Origin: CALLVY01 sp937899855 | Lineage (GTDB): Bacteria > Bacteroidota > Bacteroidia > Chitinophagales > Saprospiraceae | Direction: 5' to 3' | Assembly: GCA_039820405.1 (NCBI GenBank) | Contig: JBCBQC010000002.1 | Span: 124,001-188,000 of the forward strand | DNA length: 64,000 bases | Shown: in pieces, positions 9,786 to 18,089 of the stretch | How positions within the stretch are numbered: the first letter of the stretch is position 1 | Layout of the letters: each line of letters begins with the position of its first letter | Made by a program: the position numbers and the translations under genes | The notes under the pieces: model-generated | The model's database searches: none | The model's input: the letters and a program-made list of their open reading frames with translations, nothing else | Told to the model about the DNA's origin: nothing

Positions 9786-10559
9786 ATGAAAACCAAACAG
9801 GAGATCGTTGAAAATTGGTTGCCGCGCTACACGGGCACCGCGCTCGAAGACTACGGCGATTACGTCTTGCTCACCAATTTTTCCCACTACGTGGAGCTCT
9901 TTGCCGAGTGGCACGGAGTGGAAATCCAGGGGAAAGATCGCTCGATGCCCTCCGCAACGGCGGGGCGCATCTCGATCATCAACTTTGGGATGGGCAGCCC
10001 CAACGCGGGAACGATCATCGACCTGTTGACCGCCATCCAGCCCAAGGCGACGCTGTTTTTGGGTAAATGCGGTGGTTTGAAAACCAAATTGAATAAGGTG
10101 GGCGACCTGATCCTACCCATCGCCGCCATCCGGGGAGAGGGTACCTCGAACGATTACATGCCCCCCGAGGTACCCGCTCTTCCCTCCTTCGCACTGCAAA
10201 AAGCCATCTCGACCACCATCCGCGAATACGATCGCGACTACTGGACGGGAACGGTGTACACCACCAACAAACGCGTTTGGGAACACCGGGAGGATTTTAA
10301 AGAATACCTGCGCACCCTCCGCCCCATCGCCATCGACATGGAAACCGCCACGATCTTTATTGCCGCCTTTAAAAACCACATTCCCGCCGGTGCCCTACTC
10401 CTGGTGTCGGATATTCCGATGGTGCCCGAAGGCGTAAAGACCGAACGGAGCGACCAAAGGGTGACGGAAGATTACGTACAACTCCACCTCAAAATCGGGA
10501 TCGACTCGCTCAACCAGCTCATCAATAATGCACTCACCGTCAAGCATTTGAGGTTCTAG
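9786..10559 (+). CDS. amn: AMP nucleosidase (short Bacteroidota type)
   Basis: Hydrolyses AMP to adenine and ribose 5-phosphate in the cytosol, in purine salvage and control of the adenylate pool. The 257-aa protein is the purine-nucleoside-phosphorylase-like catalytic domain only (E. coli Amn is near 480 aa with an extra N-terminal domain). Visible motifs are FGMGSPNAGTIIDLL, LFLGKCGGL, the purine/ribose-binding IDMETATIF near residue 183, and LLLVSDIPM near 205. It starts 11 bp after carB on the same strand, so the two may share a transcript linking nucleotide synthesis and salvage. Bacteroidota homologues of this length are annotated as AMP nucleosidase; a related phosphorylase specificity cannot be excluded from sequence alone. 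Confidence 0.9.
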   Translation: MKTKQEIVENWLPRYTGTALEDYGDYVLLTNFSHYVELFAEWHGVEIQGKDRSMPSATAGRISIINFGMGSPNAGTIIDLLTAIQPKATLFLGKCGGLKTKLNKVGDLILPIAAIRGEGTSNDYMPPEVPALPSFALQKAISTTIREYDRDYWTGTVYTTNKRVWEHREDFKEYLRTLRPIAIDMETATIFIAAFKNHIPAGALLLVSDIPMVPEGVKTERSDQRVTEDYVQLHLKIGIDSLNQLINNALTVKHLRF

Positions 10560-10580
10560 CCCAAGCACCGACGCGCTCCC

Positions 10581-11282
10581 CTATCCGACCTGCCAACGAT
10601 CCGTCCAAGGCCCCTGGTCCGTGGGTTCAATGACGTTTTTCTGCATTACTTCCAGGAACTCCGCCCGGGGAATGCTGCGCCCACCGAGGCTTTCGAGATG
10701 GTCGGTCTTTTGCTGGCAGTCGATCAGCCAGTAGCCCCGGTCCCGGAGGTAGCGAACGAGGCTGATGAATCCAAATTTGGAGGCATTGCTGGCCCGGGCG
10801 AACATGGATTCTCCGTAGAACACTTTGCCGAGGGCGAGGCCGTACAGTCCCCCCACCAGCTCCTCCCCCCGCCACACTTCGCAAGAATGGGCAAAACCCA
10901 GCTCGTACAGCTGACAGTAGGCCGCAATCATCTCCTCACTGATCCAGGTACCACCGACCTGACCGGGGCGGTACTGGCTTTGGCAAGCGCGCATGACGGC
11001 TTCGAATTGGGTATCGAAGCTGAGGGTAAATTTCTTTTGGTTGAAATAGGGACGCATGCTTTTGGAGACCTTGAGTTCGTCGGGGAAGAGGACAAAGCGG
11101 GGATCGGGCGACCACCAGAGGATGGGGTCTTCGGGATTGAACCAGGGGAAAAGCCCAATGCGGTAGGCGTGGAGCAGCCGATCGGTCGATAGGTCACCGC
11201 CGATGGCGAGGATGCCATCCTCGTTGGCCAGTTCGGGATGGGGGAAGGCGATGTGGTCTTTGGACAGCCAGAAAACGGGCAT
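10581..11282 (-). CDS. aat: Leucyl/phenylalanyl-tRNA--protein transferase
   Basis: Transfers Leu or Phe from aminoacyl-tRNA to the N-terminal Lys or Arg of proteins, creating a primary N-degron for ClpS-ClpAP. The 233-aa protein shows IAFPHPELA, GILAIGGDLS, FPWF, WWSPDPR, GTWISEEM, AYCQLYELGFAHSCEVW, LVGGLYG and FYGESMF, the full family signature. The start is ATG 11282 (MPVFWLSKD). An earlier in-frame ATG at 11315 would place the start inside the clpS terminator hairpin and adds residues foreign to the family. clpS lies just upstream on the same strand but is separated by that terminator, so aat probably has its own promoter. Confidence 0.95.
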   Translation of the reverse strand: MPVFWLSKDHIAFPHPELANEDGILAIGGDLSTDRLLHAYRIGLFPWFNPEDPILWWSPDPRFVLFPDELKVSKSMRPYFNQKKFTLSFDTQFEAVMRACQSQYRPGQVGGTWISEEMIAAYCQLYELGFAHSCEVWRGEELVGGLYGLALGKVFYGESMFARASNASKFGFISLVRYLRDRGYWLIDCQQKTDHLESLGGRSIPRAEFLEVMQKNVIEPTDQGPWTDRWQVG

Positions 11283-11302
11283 AGCTACACGGAGGGTCGG
11301 AT

Positions 11303-11338
11303 AAAAAAATAGCAATGATGTGGATGGATCATTGCTAT
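11303..11338 (-). terminator. Intrinsic terminator after clpS
   Basis: On the reverse strand an 11-bp perfect stem, ATAGCAATGAT pairing with ATCATTGCTAT (11309-11338, 8-nt loop), is followed by a run of seven T (11303-11309). It lies 52 bp after the clpS stop and 20 bp before the aat start. A second AT-rich hairpin (TCAAAAAC / GTTTTTGA, 11347-11367) lies between it and clpS. Confidence 0.85.
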
Positions 11339-11390
11339 GTACGCCCTCAAAAACTTGGTGTTTTTGAAGACGAAAAAATTTATTACAAAC

Positions 11391-11702
11391 TTAGTCTTTA
11401 TCTTTTTCGATCACCACCGACAGGCCGCGTTCAATCAGGGCGTCCTTGAGGGGGCGAAGTACTTTGAAGGGGGCCGTCTTGACGATGGCCTTGCCCTTGA
11501 AGTGGATCAGTAAGGAACACTGTTCCGCCTGCTCCGAATCGTGGTTGAGCACTTCTATAAAGCAGCGGATCACCCACTCGAAAGTATTGACGTCGTCGTT
11601 GAAGACGACGAGCTGAGCGGGATTGCCACTATTTACATCGGCCACTTCCTCCACGACAACAACTTCCTCTAGCTCTTGGGTACTATTGTGATATAACAGC
11701 AT
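11391..11702 (-). CDS. clpS: ClpS, N-degron adaptor of the Clp protease
   Basis: Delivers proteins with N-terminal Leu, Phe, Tyr or Trp to a ClpA/ClpC-ClpP protease. The 103-aa protein has an acidic, flexible N-terminus (EELEEVVVVEE-like) and the ClpS core: LVVFNDDVNTFEWVI, whose Asn-Asp-Asp contacts the substrate amino terminus, then the LLIHFKGKAIVKTAPF strand-helix. It lies just upstream of aat, which makes substrates for this adaptor, and the two genes are also close together in E. coli. No clpA/clpC or clpP is in the window. Confidence 0.93.
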   Translation of the reverse strand: MLLYHNSTQELEEVVVVEEVADVNSGNPAQLVVFNDDVNTFEWVIRCFIEVLNHDSEQAEQCSLLIHFKGKAIVKTAPFKVLRPLKDALIERGLSVVIEKDKD

Positions 11703-11741
11703 CTTAATTAGATTTTTGAATTAGCCTACTAAGCAGTTAAA

Positions 11742-12212
11742 CTAGTTCAGGCTCGCCAAAGTTGCCTTTACTTGGTCAAAATTCGGTAAGTCGCCCGCGG
11801 ATTCCAACACCTCGGCGTAGCGAATGATTCCCTCTTTGTCGATCACGAAGGCCGAACGCTTAGCCACGCCCTTCATATCGAGCACAAAATCCTCGTACAG
11901 CGAGCCGTAAGCCTGGGCGACGTTTTTGTTAAAGTCGGAGAGCAAGGGGAAGTTGAGTTTTTGATCCTCCCGAAATTTCTCCAGGGTAAACAAGGAGTCG
12001 ACCGAAACGGCAAGCACTTGAGCATTCGTGTTGTTATAGCTAGCGATATCGTCCCGCATCGTACAGAGCTCGGTGGTACAAACGCCAGTAAAGGCCAGGG
12101 GGAAAAATAAGAGTACGACGTTTTTACCACGGTAATCTTCGAGGGAGACCTCGGACTTGTCGAAAGCTCGCAAAGTAAAATTAGGGGCCTTATCGCCAAC
12201 GGTTACGCTCAT
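11742..12212 (-). CDS. Peroxiredoxin, AhpC/TSA family
   Basis: Cytosolic thiol peroxidase of 156 aa that reduces hydrogen peroxide or organic peroxides. The thioredoxin-like fold is clear: KAPNFTLRAFD, then FFPLAFTGVCTTELC, with the peroxidatic Cys at residue 45 and a second Cys at 50, and later AVSVDSLFTLEKF and FVIDKEGIIRY. The FTGVC context resembles the AhpE-type or atypical group more than the classical 2-Cys AhpC with a distant C-terminal resolving Cys. Cys50 could resolve the sulfenate, or an external thiol could. A BCP-type peroxiredoxin (32.7 kb) and a glutathione peroxidase (63.1 kb) are also encoded in this window. Confidence 0.9.
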   Translation of the reverse strand: MSVTVGDKAPNFTLRAFDKSEVSLEDYRGKNVVLLFFPLAFTGVCTTELCTMRDDIASYNNTNAQVLAVSVDSLFTLEKFREDQKLNFPLLSDFNKNVAQAYGSLYEDFVLDMKGVAKRSAFVIDKEGIIRYAEVLESAGDLPNFDQVKATLASLN

Positions 12213-12350
12213 AGTCAGGTATTGTTAGGGATTGTGAATAAGCAATCAGGATGGTTGCGTGTTCAAAAAAAGCAACGTAAAGATACCAAAAAAGCCGAAA
12301 AAAAGGGTTCTTTGGGGAGAATTTGCGGAAGATTAAGGTGCCAAAGTTTC

Positions 12351-13250
12351 ATGAAAAAGACACATCGCGCGTATCTCGAACTCCACTTCGCCGTTTTCTT
12401 GTTTGGTTTTACCGCCATCCTGGGGGACCTGATCTCGCTGGCGGCCACCACCCTGGTGTGGTGGCGGGTGCTGCTCACCTCCATCAGCCTACTTTTTCTC
12501 ATCCGCGGAGGCCGGCAACTCGGTGCCCTCCCCCGCTCCCTGATCCTACAATACATGGGCATCGGCGTGCTCGTCGGCCTGCACTGGATCACCTTCTTTG
12601 GTGCCATCAAATATTCCAACGCCTCGGTCTGCCTGGTCTGTATGGCGACCACCTCCTTTTTTACCGCCCTGCTCGAACCCCTGCTCCTGCGTCAGCCCAC
12701 CCGCGCCTACGAAATCCTCCTGGGGCTCCTCATCATCCCGGGCATGGCCCTCATCGTACGCAGCCTCGATTGGAGCATGCTCACGGGCGTCGGCCTGGGG
12801 CTCCTCTCCGCCCTACTGGCCTCCCTCTTCGCCATCCTCAACAAAAAACTGGTCGACCGAGCCGACCCCCTCAGCATCACCTTCCTCGAACTGAGTAGCG
12901 CCTGGCTCTTCATCAGCTTCCTACTGCCCCTACTCTACTACCAAAATCCCGACCTCCCCTTCTGGCCCCGCGACTGGGATTGGGGCTACTTGCTCATCCT
13001 GGCGCTGCTCTGTACCACCTTGGCCTACGTCCTGGCCCTGCGCTCGCTCCAGCACCTCTCCGCCTTCGCCGCCAACCTGACCGTCAACCTCGAACCCGTC
13101 TACGGCATCGTCTTGGCCATCTTTCTACTCCAAGACAACAAGGAGCTCAACCCCAATTTTTACGGGGGCGGTCTCATCATCCTGATCGCCGTTTTCAGCT
13201 ACCCCCTGCTCAAATCGCGTTTTGAAAAGCCAGCCGTAGAGCAGCAATGA
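12351..13250 (+). CDS. EamA/DMT-family membrane transporter
   Basis: Inner-membrane protein of 299 aa with about ten hydrophobic segments arranged as two EamA repeats, the architecture of drug/metabolite transporters and exporters of the RhaT/YdcZ type. The start is ATG 12351 (MKKTHRAYLELHFAVFLFGF); the open frame upstream is basic and low-complexity. Repeat 1 contains ATTLVWWRVLLTSISLLFL and ITFFGAIKYSNASV; repeat 2 contains ITFLELSSAWLFISFLLPL and VNLEPVYGIVLAIFLL, both usual for the family. The substrate is not predictable. The gene diverges from the peroxiredoxin and converges with the small secreted protein downstream. Confidence 0.88.
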   Translation: MKKTHRAYLELHFAVFLFGFTAILGDLISLAATTLVWWRVLLTSISLLFLIRGGRQLGALPRSLILQYMGIGVLVGLHWITFFGAIKYSNASVCLVCMATTSFFTALLEPLLLRQPTRAYEILLGLLIIPGMALIVRSLDWSMLTGVGLGLLSALLASLFAILNKKLVDRADPLSITFLELSSAWLFISFLLPLLYYQNPDLPFWPRDWDWGYLLILALLCTTLAYVLALRSLQHLSAFAANLTVNLEPVYGIVLAIFLLQDNKELNPNFYGGGLIILIAVFSYPLLKSRFEKPAVEQQ

Positions 13251-13259
13251 GCGAGCGGA

Positions 13260-13748
13260 TCAATTGTAAAACTGGGTCATTTGCTCTACAAACTCCAGGC
13301 CGTGGTGGGTACCGTTGTACCGAAAGGCAAAGGAAACGGTCTTGACTTCGGCCAGGCCCAGCTTATCCCGAGTGAGGGTGGCCTCCAGGATTTTGAGTCG
13401 GACCCAAAAGACGCTGCCCTGCACTTCCAGTGGGAGGATGCGGACTACGGGTAGGGAGCTACCCCCCTTGCGCAGTTGACGCTTGAGGTCACGCGGGCCC
13501 ACGACTTTGATGGTGTAGTGCCGCCGCGTATCGGGCAGGACCGTCGCGATACTCGCGTCGCTCATGACGTAGAGCGTACTCGAAGCCCGTTTTTTGGTTT
13601 TCAGGCCCCGGACGTACTCGGTAAGTACGAAGCGGTACAGGTTCGTCGAATCGGCAGTGGTGGTATTGAGACGGACTTGAGCGGGGAGAACGTTGACGCC
13701 AAAGAAGAGCAGGCAGCACCCGAGCAGGCAGGGAATGTGGTAGTTCAT
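13260..13748 (-). CDS. Small exported protein of unknown function
   Basis: A 162-aa protein with a signal peptide (MNYHIPCLLGCCLLFFGV ... LPAQ). The mature part is basic and beta-rich, with TLYVMSDASIATVLPDTRRHYTIKVVGPRDL and a C-terminal strand region SFAFRYNGTHHGLEF. I recognise no family. It is probably periplasmic or attached to the envelope. The start is ATG 13748; the longer open frame to 13790 would put polar residues before the signal peptide. It converges with the EamA gene (9 bp between stops) and diverges from the O-methyltransferase. Confidence 0.72.
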   Translation of the reverse strand: MNYHIPCLLGCCLLFFGVNVLPAQVRLNTTTADSTNLYRFVLTEYVRGLKTKKRASSTLYVMSDASIATVLPDTRRHYTIKVVGPRDLKRQLRKGGSSLPVVRILPLEVQGSVFWVRLKILEATLTRDKLGLAEVKTVSFAFRYNGTHHGLEFVEQMTQFYN

Positions 13749-13873
13749 GATACAATCGTTAGATGGAAAACCTTCAGGTGGGCAGTCCAACAGAAGATAA
13801 GACTAAAAACCGTAGCATGCCAGTTTCCCTAGTGGATTTCACTACCTTTGCCGCAATCAACGAACACCACGCT

Positions 13874-14512
13874 ATGCCACGCGAAATTGATGCCTTGGGG
13901 GCTTACTGCGAACGGTGGAGCACGGCACAATCGACGCTCCTCCACGAATTGGAACGCGAGACGCACCTCAAGACCCTGGCCCCGCAGATGATGTCGGGGC
14001 ACCTACAGGGCCGGCTCCTGAGTCTGCTGAGCCAGTTGTGCCAACCCCGGGTCATCCTAGAAGTTGGGACTTTTACGGCCTACGCTACGCTCTGCCTCGC
14101 CGAGGGCCTTCCTCCCGGGGGCAGGCTCCACACCATCGAGGTCAACGAGGAGCTGGCCTACCTCATCCGCAAGTACATCCGGCGGGCGGGTGGGGAGGAT
14201 CGCATCCAATTGCACCTCGGCGACGCAGCGGAGCTCATCCCCCAAATCGAGGGGGATTTTGACCTGGTCTTTATCGACGCGGGGAAAATGGACTACGCCC
14301 GCCACTACGACCTGGTGATCGACCGGCTGCGGCCGGGGGGGCTGCTCCTGGCCGATAACGTCCTGTGGAGTGGTAAAATCGTCGATCGCCTCCACGACGA
14401 CCCGGACGCCCAGATCCTCCACGCCTTTAACCAAAAGGTGCAAGCCGACGAACGGGTCGACAACCTCATCCTGCCCATTCGCGATGGCCTCAGCATCGCT
14501 CGAAAAAGATAA
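13874..14512 (+). CDS. Class I SAM-dependent O-methyltransferase
   Basis: A 212-aa enzyme of the bacterial CCoAOMT-like methyltransferase_3 family, methylating hydroxyl groups of small, usually catecholic, molecules with a divalent metal. Motifs in order are MMSGHLQGRLLSLLSQL, the SAM-binding loop VILEVGTFTAYATLCLAEGL, the acidic ribose-binding HTIEVNE, FDLVFIDAGK with the metal-binding Asp, and LLLADNVLWSGKI. The start chosen is ATG 13874 (MPREIDALG), matching the short N-terminus of homologues; the frame is open back to 13763. It ends 7 bp before the acyltransferase-like gene. The natural substrate is unknown. Confidence 0.9.
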   Translation: MPREIDALGAYCERWSTAQSTLLHELERETHLKTLAPQMMSGHLQGRLLSLLSQLCQPRVILEVGTFTAYATLCLAEGLPPGGRLHTIEVNEELAYLIRKYIRRAGGEDRIQLHLGDAAELIPQIEGDFDLVFIDAGKMDYARHYDLVIDRLRPGGLLLADNVLWSGKIVDRLHDDPDAQILHAFNQKVQADERVDNLILPIRDGLSIARKR

Positions 14513-14519
14513 ATGCCAC

Positions 14520-15452
14520 ATGCTGGAGCGCTCCACCTACCGCGAATTCTGTCGGGCCGCCCAAGTCCCGGTCTTTGCCCGCGACTGGTACCTCGATTCT
14601 ACCTGTCGGGACGGACAGTGGGCGGCAGCGGAGCTGTACGAGGGGGCCCAACTCATTGGGATCTGGCCCTACTACCGGAAACGCAAAGGTCCCTTCCGCT
14701 ACCTCACCCTTCCCCCCCTCACCAAATTCCTGGGCCCCTACCTGCTCCCCGAATACCGGAGCGCCCCGGAATGTATCCAACACTACCGGGCGCTTTACCG
14801 GGCCCTTCCCCCTTTTCATTCCATCACTCAGAACTGTTTCTATCACCTGTCTACCGACCAGCCCTTTCCCATCCCCCAGGTCCAGTCCCAGTGCTTTTAC
14901 AGCTACCGCCTCGATGAGCTCGACGACTTGGAGGCCCTCTACGCTGGATTTACCCGCTACTACCGCAATTCCATTTTGAAGAAGGCGCCACAAAAAGTGA
15001 CGATCCGGCACGACCTGGGGGTAGACGCCTATTACGAAATCAACCGCAAGACCTACGCGCGTCAGGGCATCCCACCACCTTTCAGCCGGGCGGTACTGCG
15101 GAGCAATATGGAGGCCCTACAGCGGGCGCGGGCGGGCCGGGCCTTCTTCGCCGTCGATGCCGAAGGGCAACTCCACGCGGCGGCCCTCTTGGTCTGGGAC
15201 GAACGGACCGCCTACTACCACAGCGCGGGTGGGGATCCCGCCCTGCGAAAAAGCGGAGCGGGGATCTACCTCGTCTGGGCCATGATTCGCTACGCCGTGG
15301 AGGAGCTCGGCCTCCGGCACTTCGACTTTGCGGGGAGCATGATTCCCGCCATCGAGAAAATCTGGCTCAACTTTGGGGCAAAAAAGCACACCTACTACCA
15401 CTTTGAAAAACACGACTGGCTCTTCCAACTGGCCCAGCGGTGGAAACCATGA
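14520..15452 (+). CDS. FemAB-like / GNAT-fold acyltransferase family protein
   Basis: A 310-aa protein resembling the GNAT_acetyltransf_6/FemAB-like group, which includes peptidoglycan bridge and polysaccharide-modifying acyltransferases. Features are FARDWYLDSTC near the N-terminus, a Pro-rich LTLPPLTKFLGPYLL, the helix YYRNSILKKAPQKVTI, and the C-terminal half AAALLVWDERTAYYHSAGGD ... GAGIYLVWAMIRYA ... FDFAGSMIPAIEKIWLNFGA, where the acyl-donor fold is expected. The start is ATG 14520; upstream codons overlap the methyltransferase in another frame. It is probably co-transcribed with the methyltransferase (7-bp gap). The substrate is unknown. Confidence 0.75.
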   Translation: MLERSTYREFCRAAQVPVFARDWYLDSTCRDGQWAAAELYEGAQLIGIWPYYRKRKGPFRYLTLPPLTKFLGPYLLPEYRSAPECIQHYRALYRALPPFHSITQNCFYHLSTDQPFPIPQVQSQCFYSYRLDELDDLEALYAGFTRYYRNSILKKAPQKVTIRHDLGVDAYYEINRKTYARQGIPPPFSRAVLRSNMEALQRARAGRAFFAVDAEGQLHAAALLVWDERTAYYHSAGGDPALRKSGAGIYLVWAMIRYAVEELGLRHFDFAGSMIPAIEKIWLNFGAKKHTYYHFEKHDWLFQLAQRWKP

Positions 15453-15492
15453 ACCGAAACTCATCCGAGAAATACGCTCCGAAAAATTTTCC

Positions 15493-16122
15493 CTATGCCG
15501 ACCGCAGAATGGCGCCTAAGTCCGCAAAAGAATGGATGGCGTGATCCGCAAGCGGAGCCGGGGACACTCCCGCCCCGAGGCGTTGGATGGTGTTCATCCC
15601 CAGGTCTTTGCCCGCCCGCAGTTCCGAATCGGGATTGTCCCCAATCACCCAGCAGGCCGCCGGGGATACTTGATAACGGGCCAGGATGGTCCTAAACCAA
15701 CCTATTTTGTGGCGGCGCTCCGCGACGGTGGGATCGTCGATGTAAATGGCTTCGAAATCCGCGGCGATGCCCAGGGCCGCAATTTTAGCCTCCTGCAATT
15801 TGGTAAAGCCGGTAGTGACCAGGATCCGTGGAAAGGGCAGGTCGAGCAAGTGGGGATAATCGGGGAAGGCTTGGAGGTCCAGGTGGAAGGTCAGGTGCCG
15901 AATCCGTTGGGCAATGGTGCGCTGGGTAGCGGTGGAGACCGCAAAATGCTGCATGACGACGTCGAAGGGACGGTGCCAAAGTTTGGCGATGATGGCGGCC
16001 GTTTGGTCTGGGTCAAAGTGCGGCTGCAGTTCCTCCGCGCAGACGTCGATGATCTGCTGCACCCGCTCGGGAGGGATCGAACGGGTGGGAAAAATGGTAT
16101 CGTCGAGATCGAGTAAGAGCAT
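15493..16122 (-). CDS. HAD-superfamily hydrolase
   Basis: A 209-aa cytosolic phosphatase-like protein. HAD motif I is MLLLDLDDTIF, with nucleophile Asp5 and acid/base Asp7; motif II is ILVTTGF; a Lys follows in the HKIGWF region; motif IV is VIGDNPDSELRAGKDLGM. An alpha-helical cap occupies about residues 15-90. This order fits pyrimidine 5'-nucleotidase or phosphoglycolate-type subfamilies; the substrate is not predictable. The start is ATG 16122, directly before the DLDDT strand. An in-frame codon at 16155 would extend it by 11 residues with no family support. Confidence 0.85.
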   Translation of the reverse strand: MLLLDLDDTIFPTRSIPPERVQQIIDVCAEELQPHFDPDQTAAIIAKLWHRPFDVVMQHFAVSTATQRTIAQRIRHLTFHLDLQAFPDYPHLLDLPFPRILVTTGFTKLQEAKIAALGIAADFEAIYIDDPTVAERRHKIGWFRTILARYQVSPAACWVIGDNPDSELRAGKDLGMNTIQRLGAGVSPAPLADHAIHSFADLGAILRSA

Positions 16123-16175
16123 GGCGGTAAGATAAGGCTGAGGGAGCACAACCACCGCCTAATTTGGTACTCGGG

Positions 16176-17987
16176 CTAAAAATAGTTGACGTAGCCAAAG
16201 TGGCTTTTGACGTTGCGAAAATCGACGGGATTTCCCCGCTGCGAACCCACGGCGAGGCTAAAACCAAAAAGTCCCACCTTGGTCTCGAAGGTCAGCCCGG
16301 CACCAAATCCGTAGGGGCGATCGAATTGGCGGGTATCGATGGTAAGGTCTTCGAGGTAAGCCACGTTGCCAAACACGTAGAAGTTGGAGTTGGTGCCGAT
16401 GAGGAGGCGGTACTCCAGGGTGAGAATCAGGTAGTTGGTGGCGTTGATCGATTCTTCGTCGAAGCCCCGGAGGCGGCGGTTGCCGCCCAGGCGGTACTGT
16501 TCGTTGCGGTAGATGGGATTGCGCGACAGGATGCCGCCTCCCTCCAGCACCGTCCGGAGGGTGCTGTTGCGGAAGAGGGGCAGGTAGCCCTGTAGGTTGA
16601 GGTCGAAGCTGTACTGAAAGCTCTGGGTCACCAGGGAATCGTAGAGGGCGGCAGGGTCAATGGTGGGACTTTCAATACTGAGGATCACCGAATTTTCGCG
16701 GATGCGTTTGATCCCCGCTCCCCCTCGCAGCAACGCACTCCAGCCCTTGCGTGGATTGTAGCGGTAATCGAGTTTTTGGAATTGGTATTCGAGCCCAAAG
16801 ATGCTGTTGCGCACGTCCAGGACATCGGGCAGCCGGCCGCTTTGGATGATGGCGCTGGTATCGATGATCTGGAGGATGGAGGAGGTATTTCTCCAGAAGA
16901 GCTTGAAGTAGTTGCCCGCTTCCATGAGGTATTGCAGCCCCAGGTCAAAGCTGACGTCGAGAAAGGCAGTATCGCGGCGGTACATATTAAACTGGCCATC
17001 GAAGCCAAAGGGCAGGTCGAGGAGGTAGGGGTAGAGCAATTGGAACTCCAGTTGTTGGCGTTGGGGCTGTAGCTGTTGGAAGCGAAAGAAAATCTTTTCG
17101 CCGAGCCCCAGTTGGTTGTGCATATCGGCGAGTAGGGAGGCGGTAATGACGGGGCGCATGGAGAGTTCGGGGTCGAGGTTGTTGTTTTGGGGGAGTACCC
17201 CCAGCAGGAAATCCCAGCGGCTGGCCTTTTGCCGTTCGAGAAAGAGGTTGACCTTGGCGTTTTGCCCACGGAAGGTAACGGTGGCGTCGCGTTGTTCGCG
17301 GAGGAAGGGCAACTCTTGGATCCGGTTGCGGATGCGTTTGATCCGCGCCTCGCTGTAGACGGTGCCCTCGCGGAGGCCAAGGTAGTTTTCGAGGTAATAA
17401 TCCGAAATTTTGGTCTCCCCAAAGCGTTCGATGCCCTCGACCAGAATGAGGGGCCCCTTGTCCAAACGCAATTGCGCCCGAATCCGATCGGGACCAATTT
17501 GGAGGCTGTCCAAACCCACCACGGCAAAGGGATAGCCGTGGTCCTCGGCATAATTGAGCAGGGCCTCCTGGAGCCGCAGCACCTCGCGGTGTTGGAAAAC
17601 CTTGTCTTGGTACAGCCGGTCGCGAAAGCCAATGCCATCCAAAAAGGCCTCCTCCACATTGCCCCGCCCCAATTCCAACCACTCGTAACGCGCCCCCCGG
17701 TACAAGTCGCCCACCACCACGCTATCGCCCCAGTGAATCCGGTCGATTGAAGCCGCCCAGTAGGCCACATTTCTCAGCTCCAGCAGCAATTGTCGGTACT
17801 GCTCGCGGATGCTGAGGCTGTCGCTCATCCGCTCGGGCCAGTCCATTTCCAGCTCCTCCCAAAAACTTTCTGGGCAATCCACACATTTAATTTCCAACAA
17901 ACGGCCCGACGTTTGCCCCAGGACCGTAGAAGACCACAGAAAGCAGAGCGCGTAAAAACAATAGCGACAACTGGCGGGGCCAAGCAT
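16176..17987 (-). CDS. BamA/TamA-family outer membrane protein
   Basis: A 603-aa outer-membrane beta-barrel of the bacterial surface antigen (Omp85) type. After a signal peptide (about residues 1-25, ending in VLGQ) comes a region with a POTRA-like repeat: LILVEGIERFGETKISDYYL ... GTVYSEARIKRIRNRIQELPFL. The C-terminal barrel contains YRLGGNRRLRGFDEESINAT, the conserved loop 6 [V/L]RG[F/Y] motif of Omp85 proteins, and the chain ends in FGYVNYF, a C-terminal Phe signal for BAM. With few POTRA domains it is more TamA-like than the essential BamA. It diverges from hemW. Confidence 0.87.
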   Translation of the reverse strand: MLGPASCRYCFYALCFLWSSTVLGQTSGRLLEIKCVDCPESFWEELEMDWPERMSDSLSIREQYRQLLLELRNVAYWAASIDRIHWGDSVVVGDLYRGARYEWLELGRGNVEEAFLDGIGFRDRLYQDKVFQHREVLRLQEALLNYAEDHGYPFAVVGLDSLQIGPDRIRAQLRLDKGPLILVEGIERFGETKISDYYLENYLGLREGTVYSEARIKRIRNRIQELPFLREQRDATVTFRGQNAKVNLFLERQKASRWDFLLGVLPQNNNLDPELSMRPVITASLLADMHNQLGLGEKIFFRFQQLQPQRQQLEFQLLYPYLLDLPFGFDGQFNMYRRDTAFLDVSFDLGLQYLMEAGNYFKLFWRNTSSILQIIDTSAIIQSGRLPDVLDVRNSIFGLEYQFQKLDYRYNPRKGWSALLRGGAGIKRIRENSVILSIESPTIDPAALYDSLVTQSFQYSFDLNLQGYLPLFRNSTLRTVLEGGGILSRNPIYRNEQYRLGGNRRLRGFDEESINATNYLILTLEYRLLIGTNSNFYVFGNVAYLEDLTIDTRQFDRPYGFGAGLTFETKVGLFGFSLAVGSQRGNPVDFRNVKSHFGYVNYF

Positions 17988-18089
17988 ATTTACTAATTTT
18001 GTGGAAGCGGACTTTAGAATGATACGCTTGCAACGTAGGATTTGTTATTCGAATTATCAAACGATCGCACCTTAAGTAGGATTTTGCCA

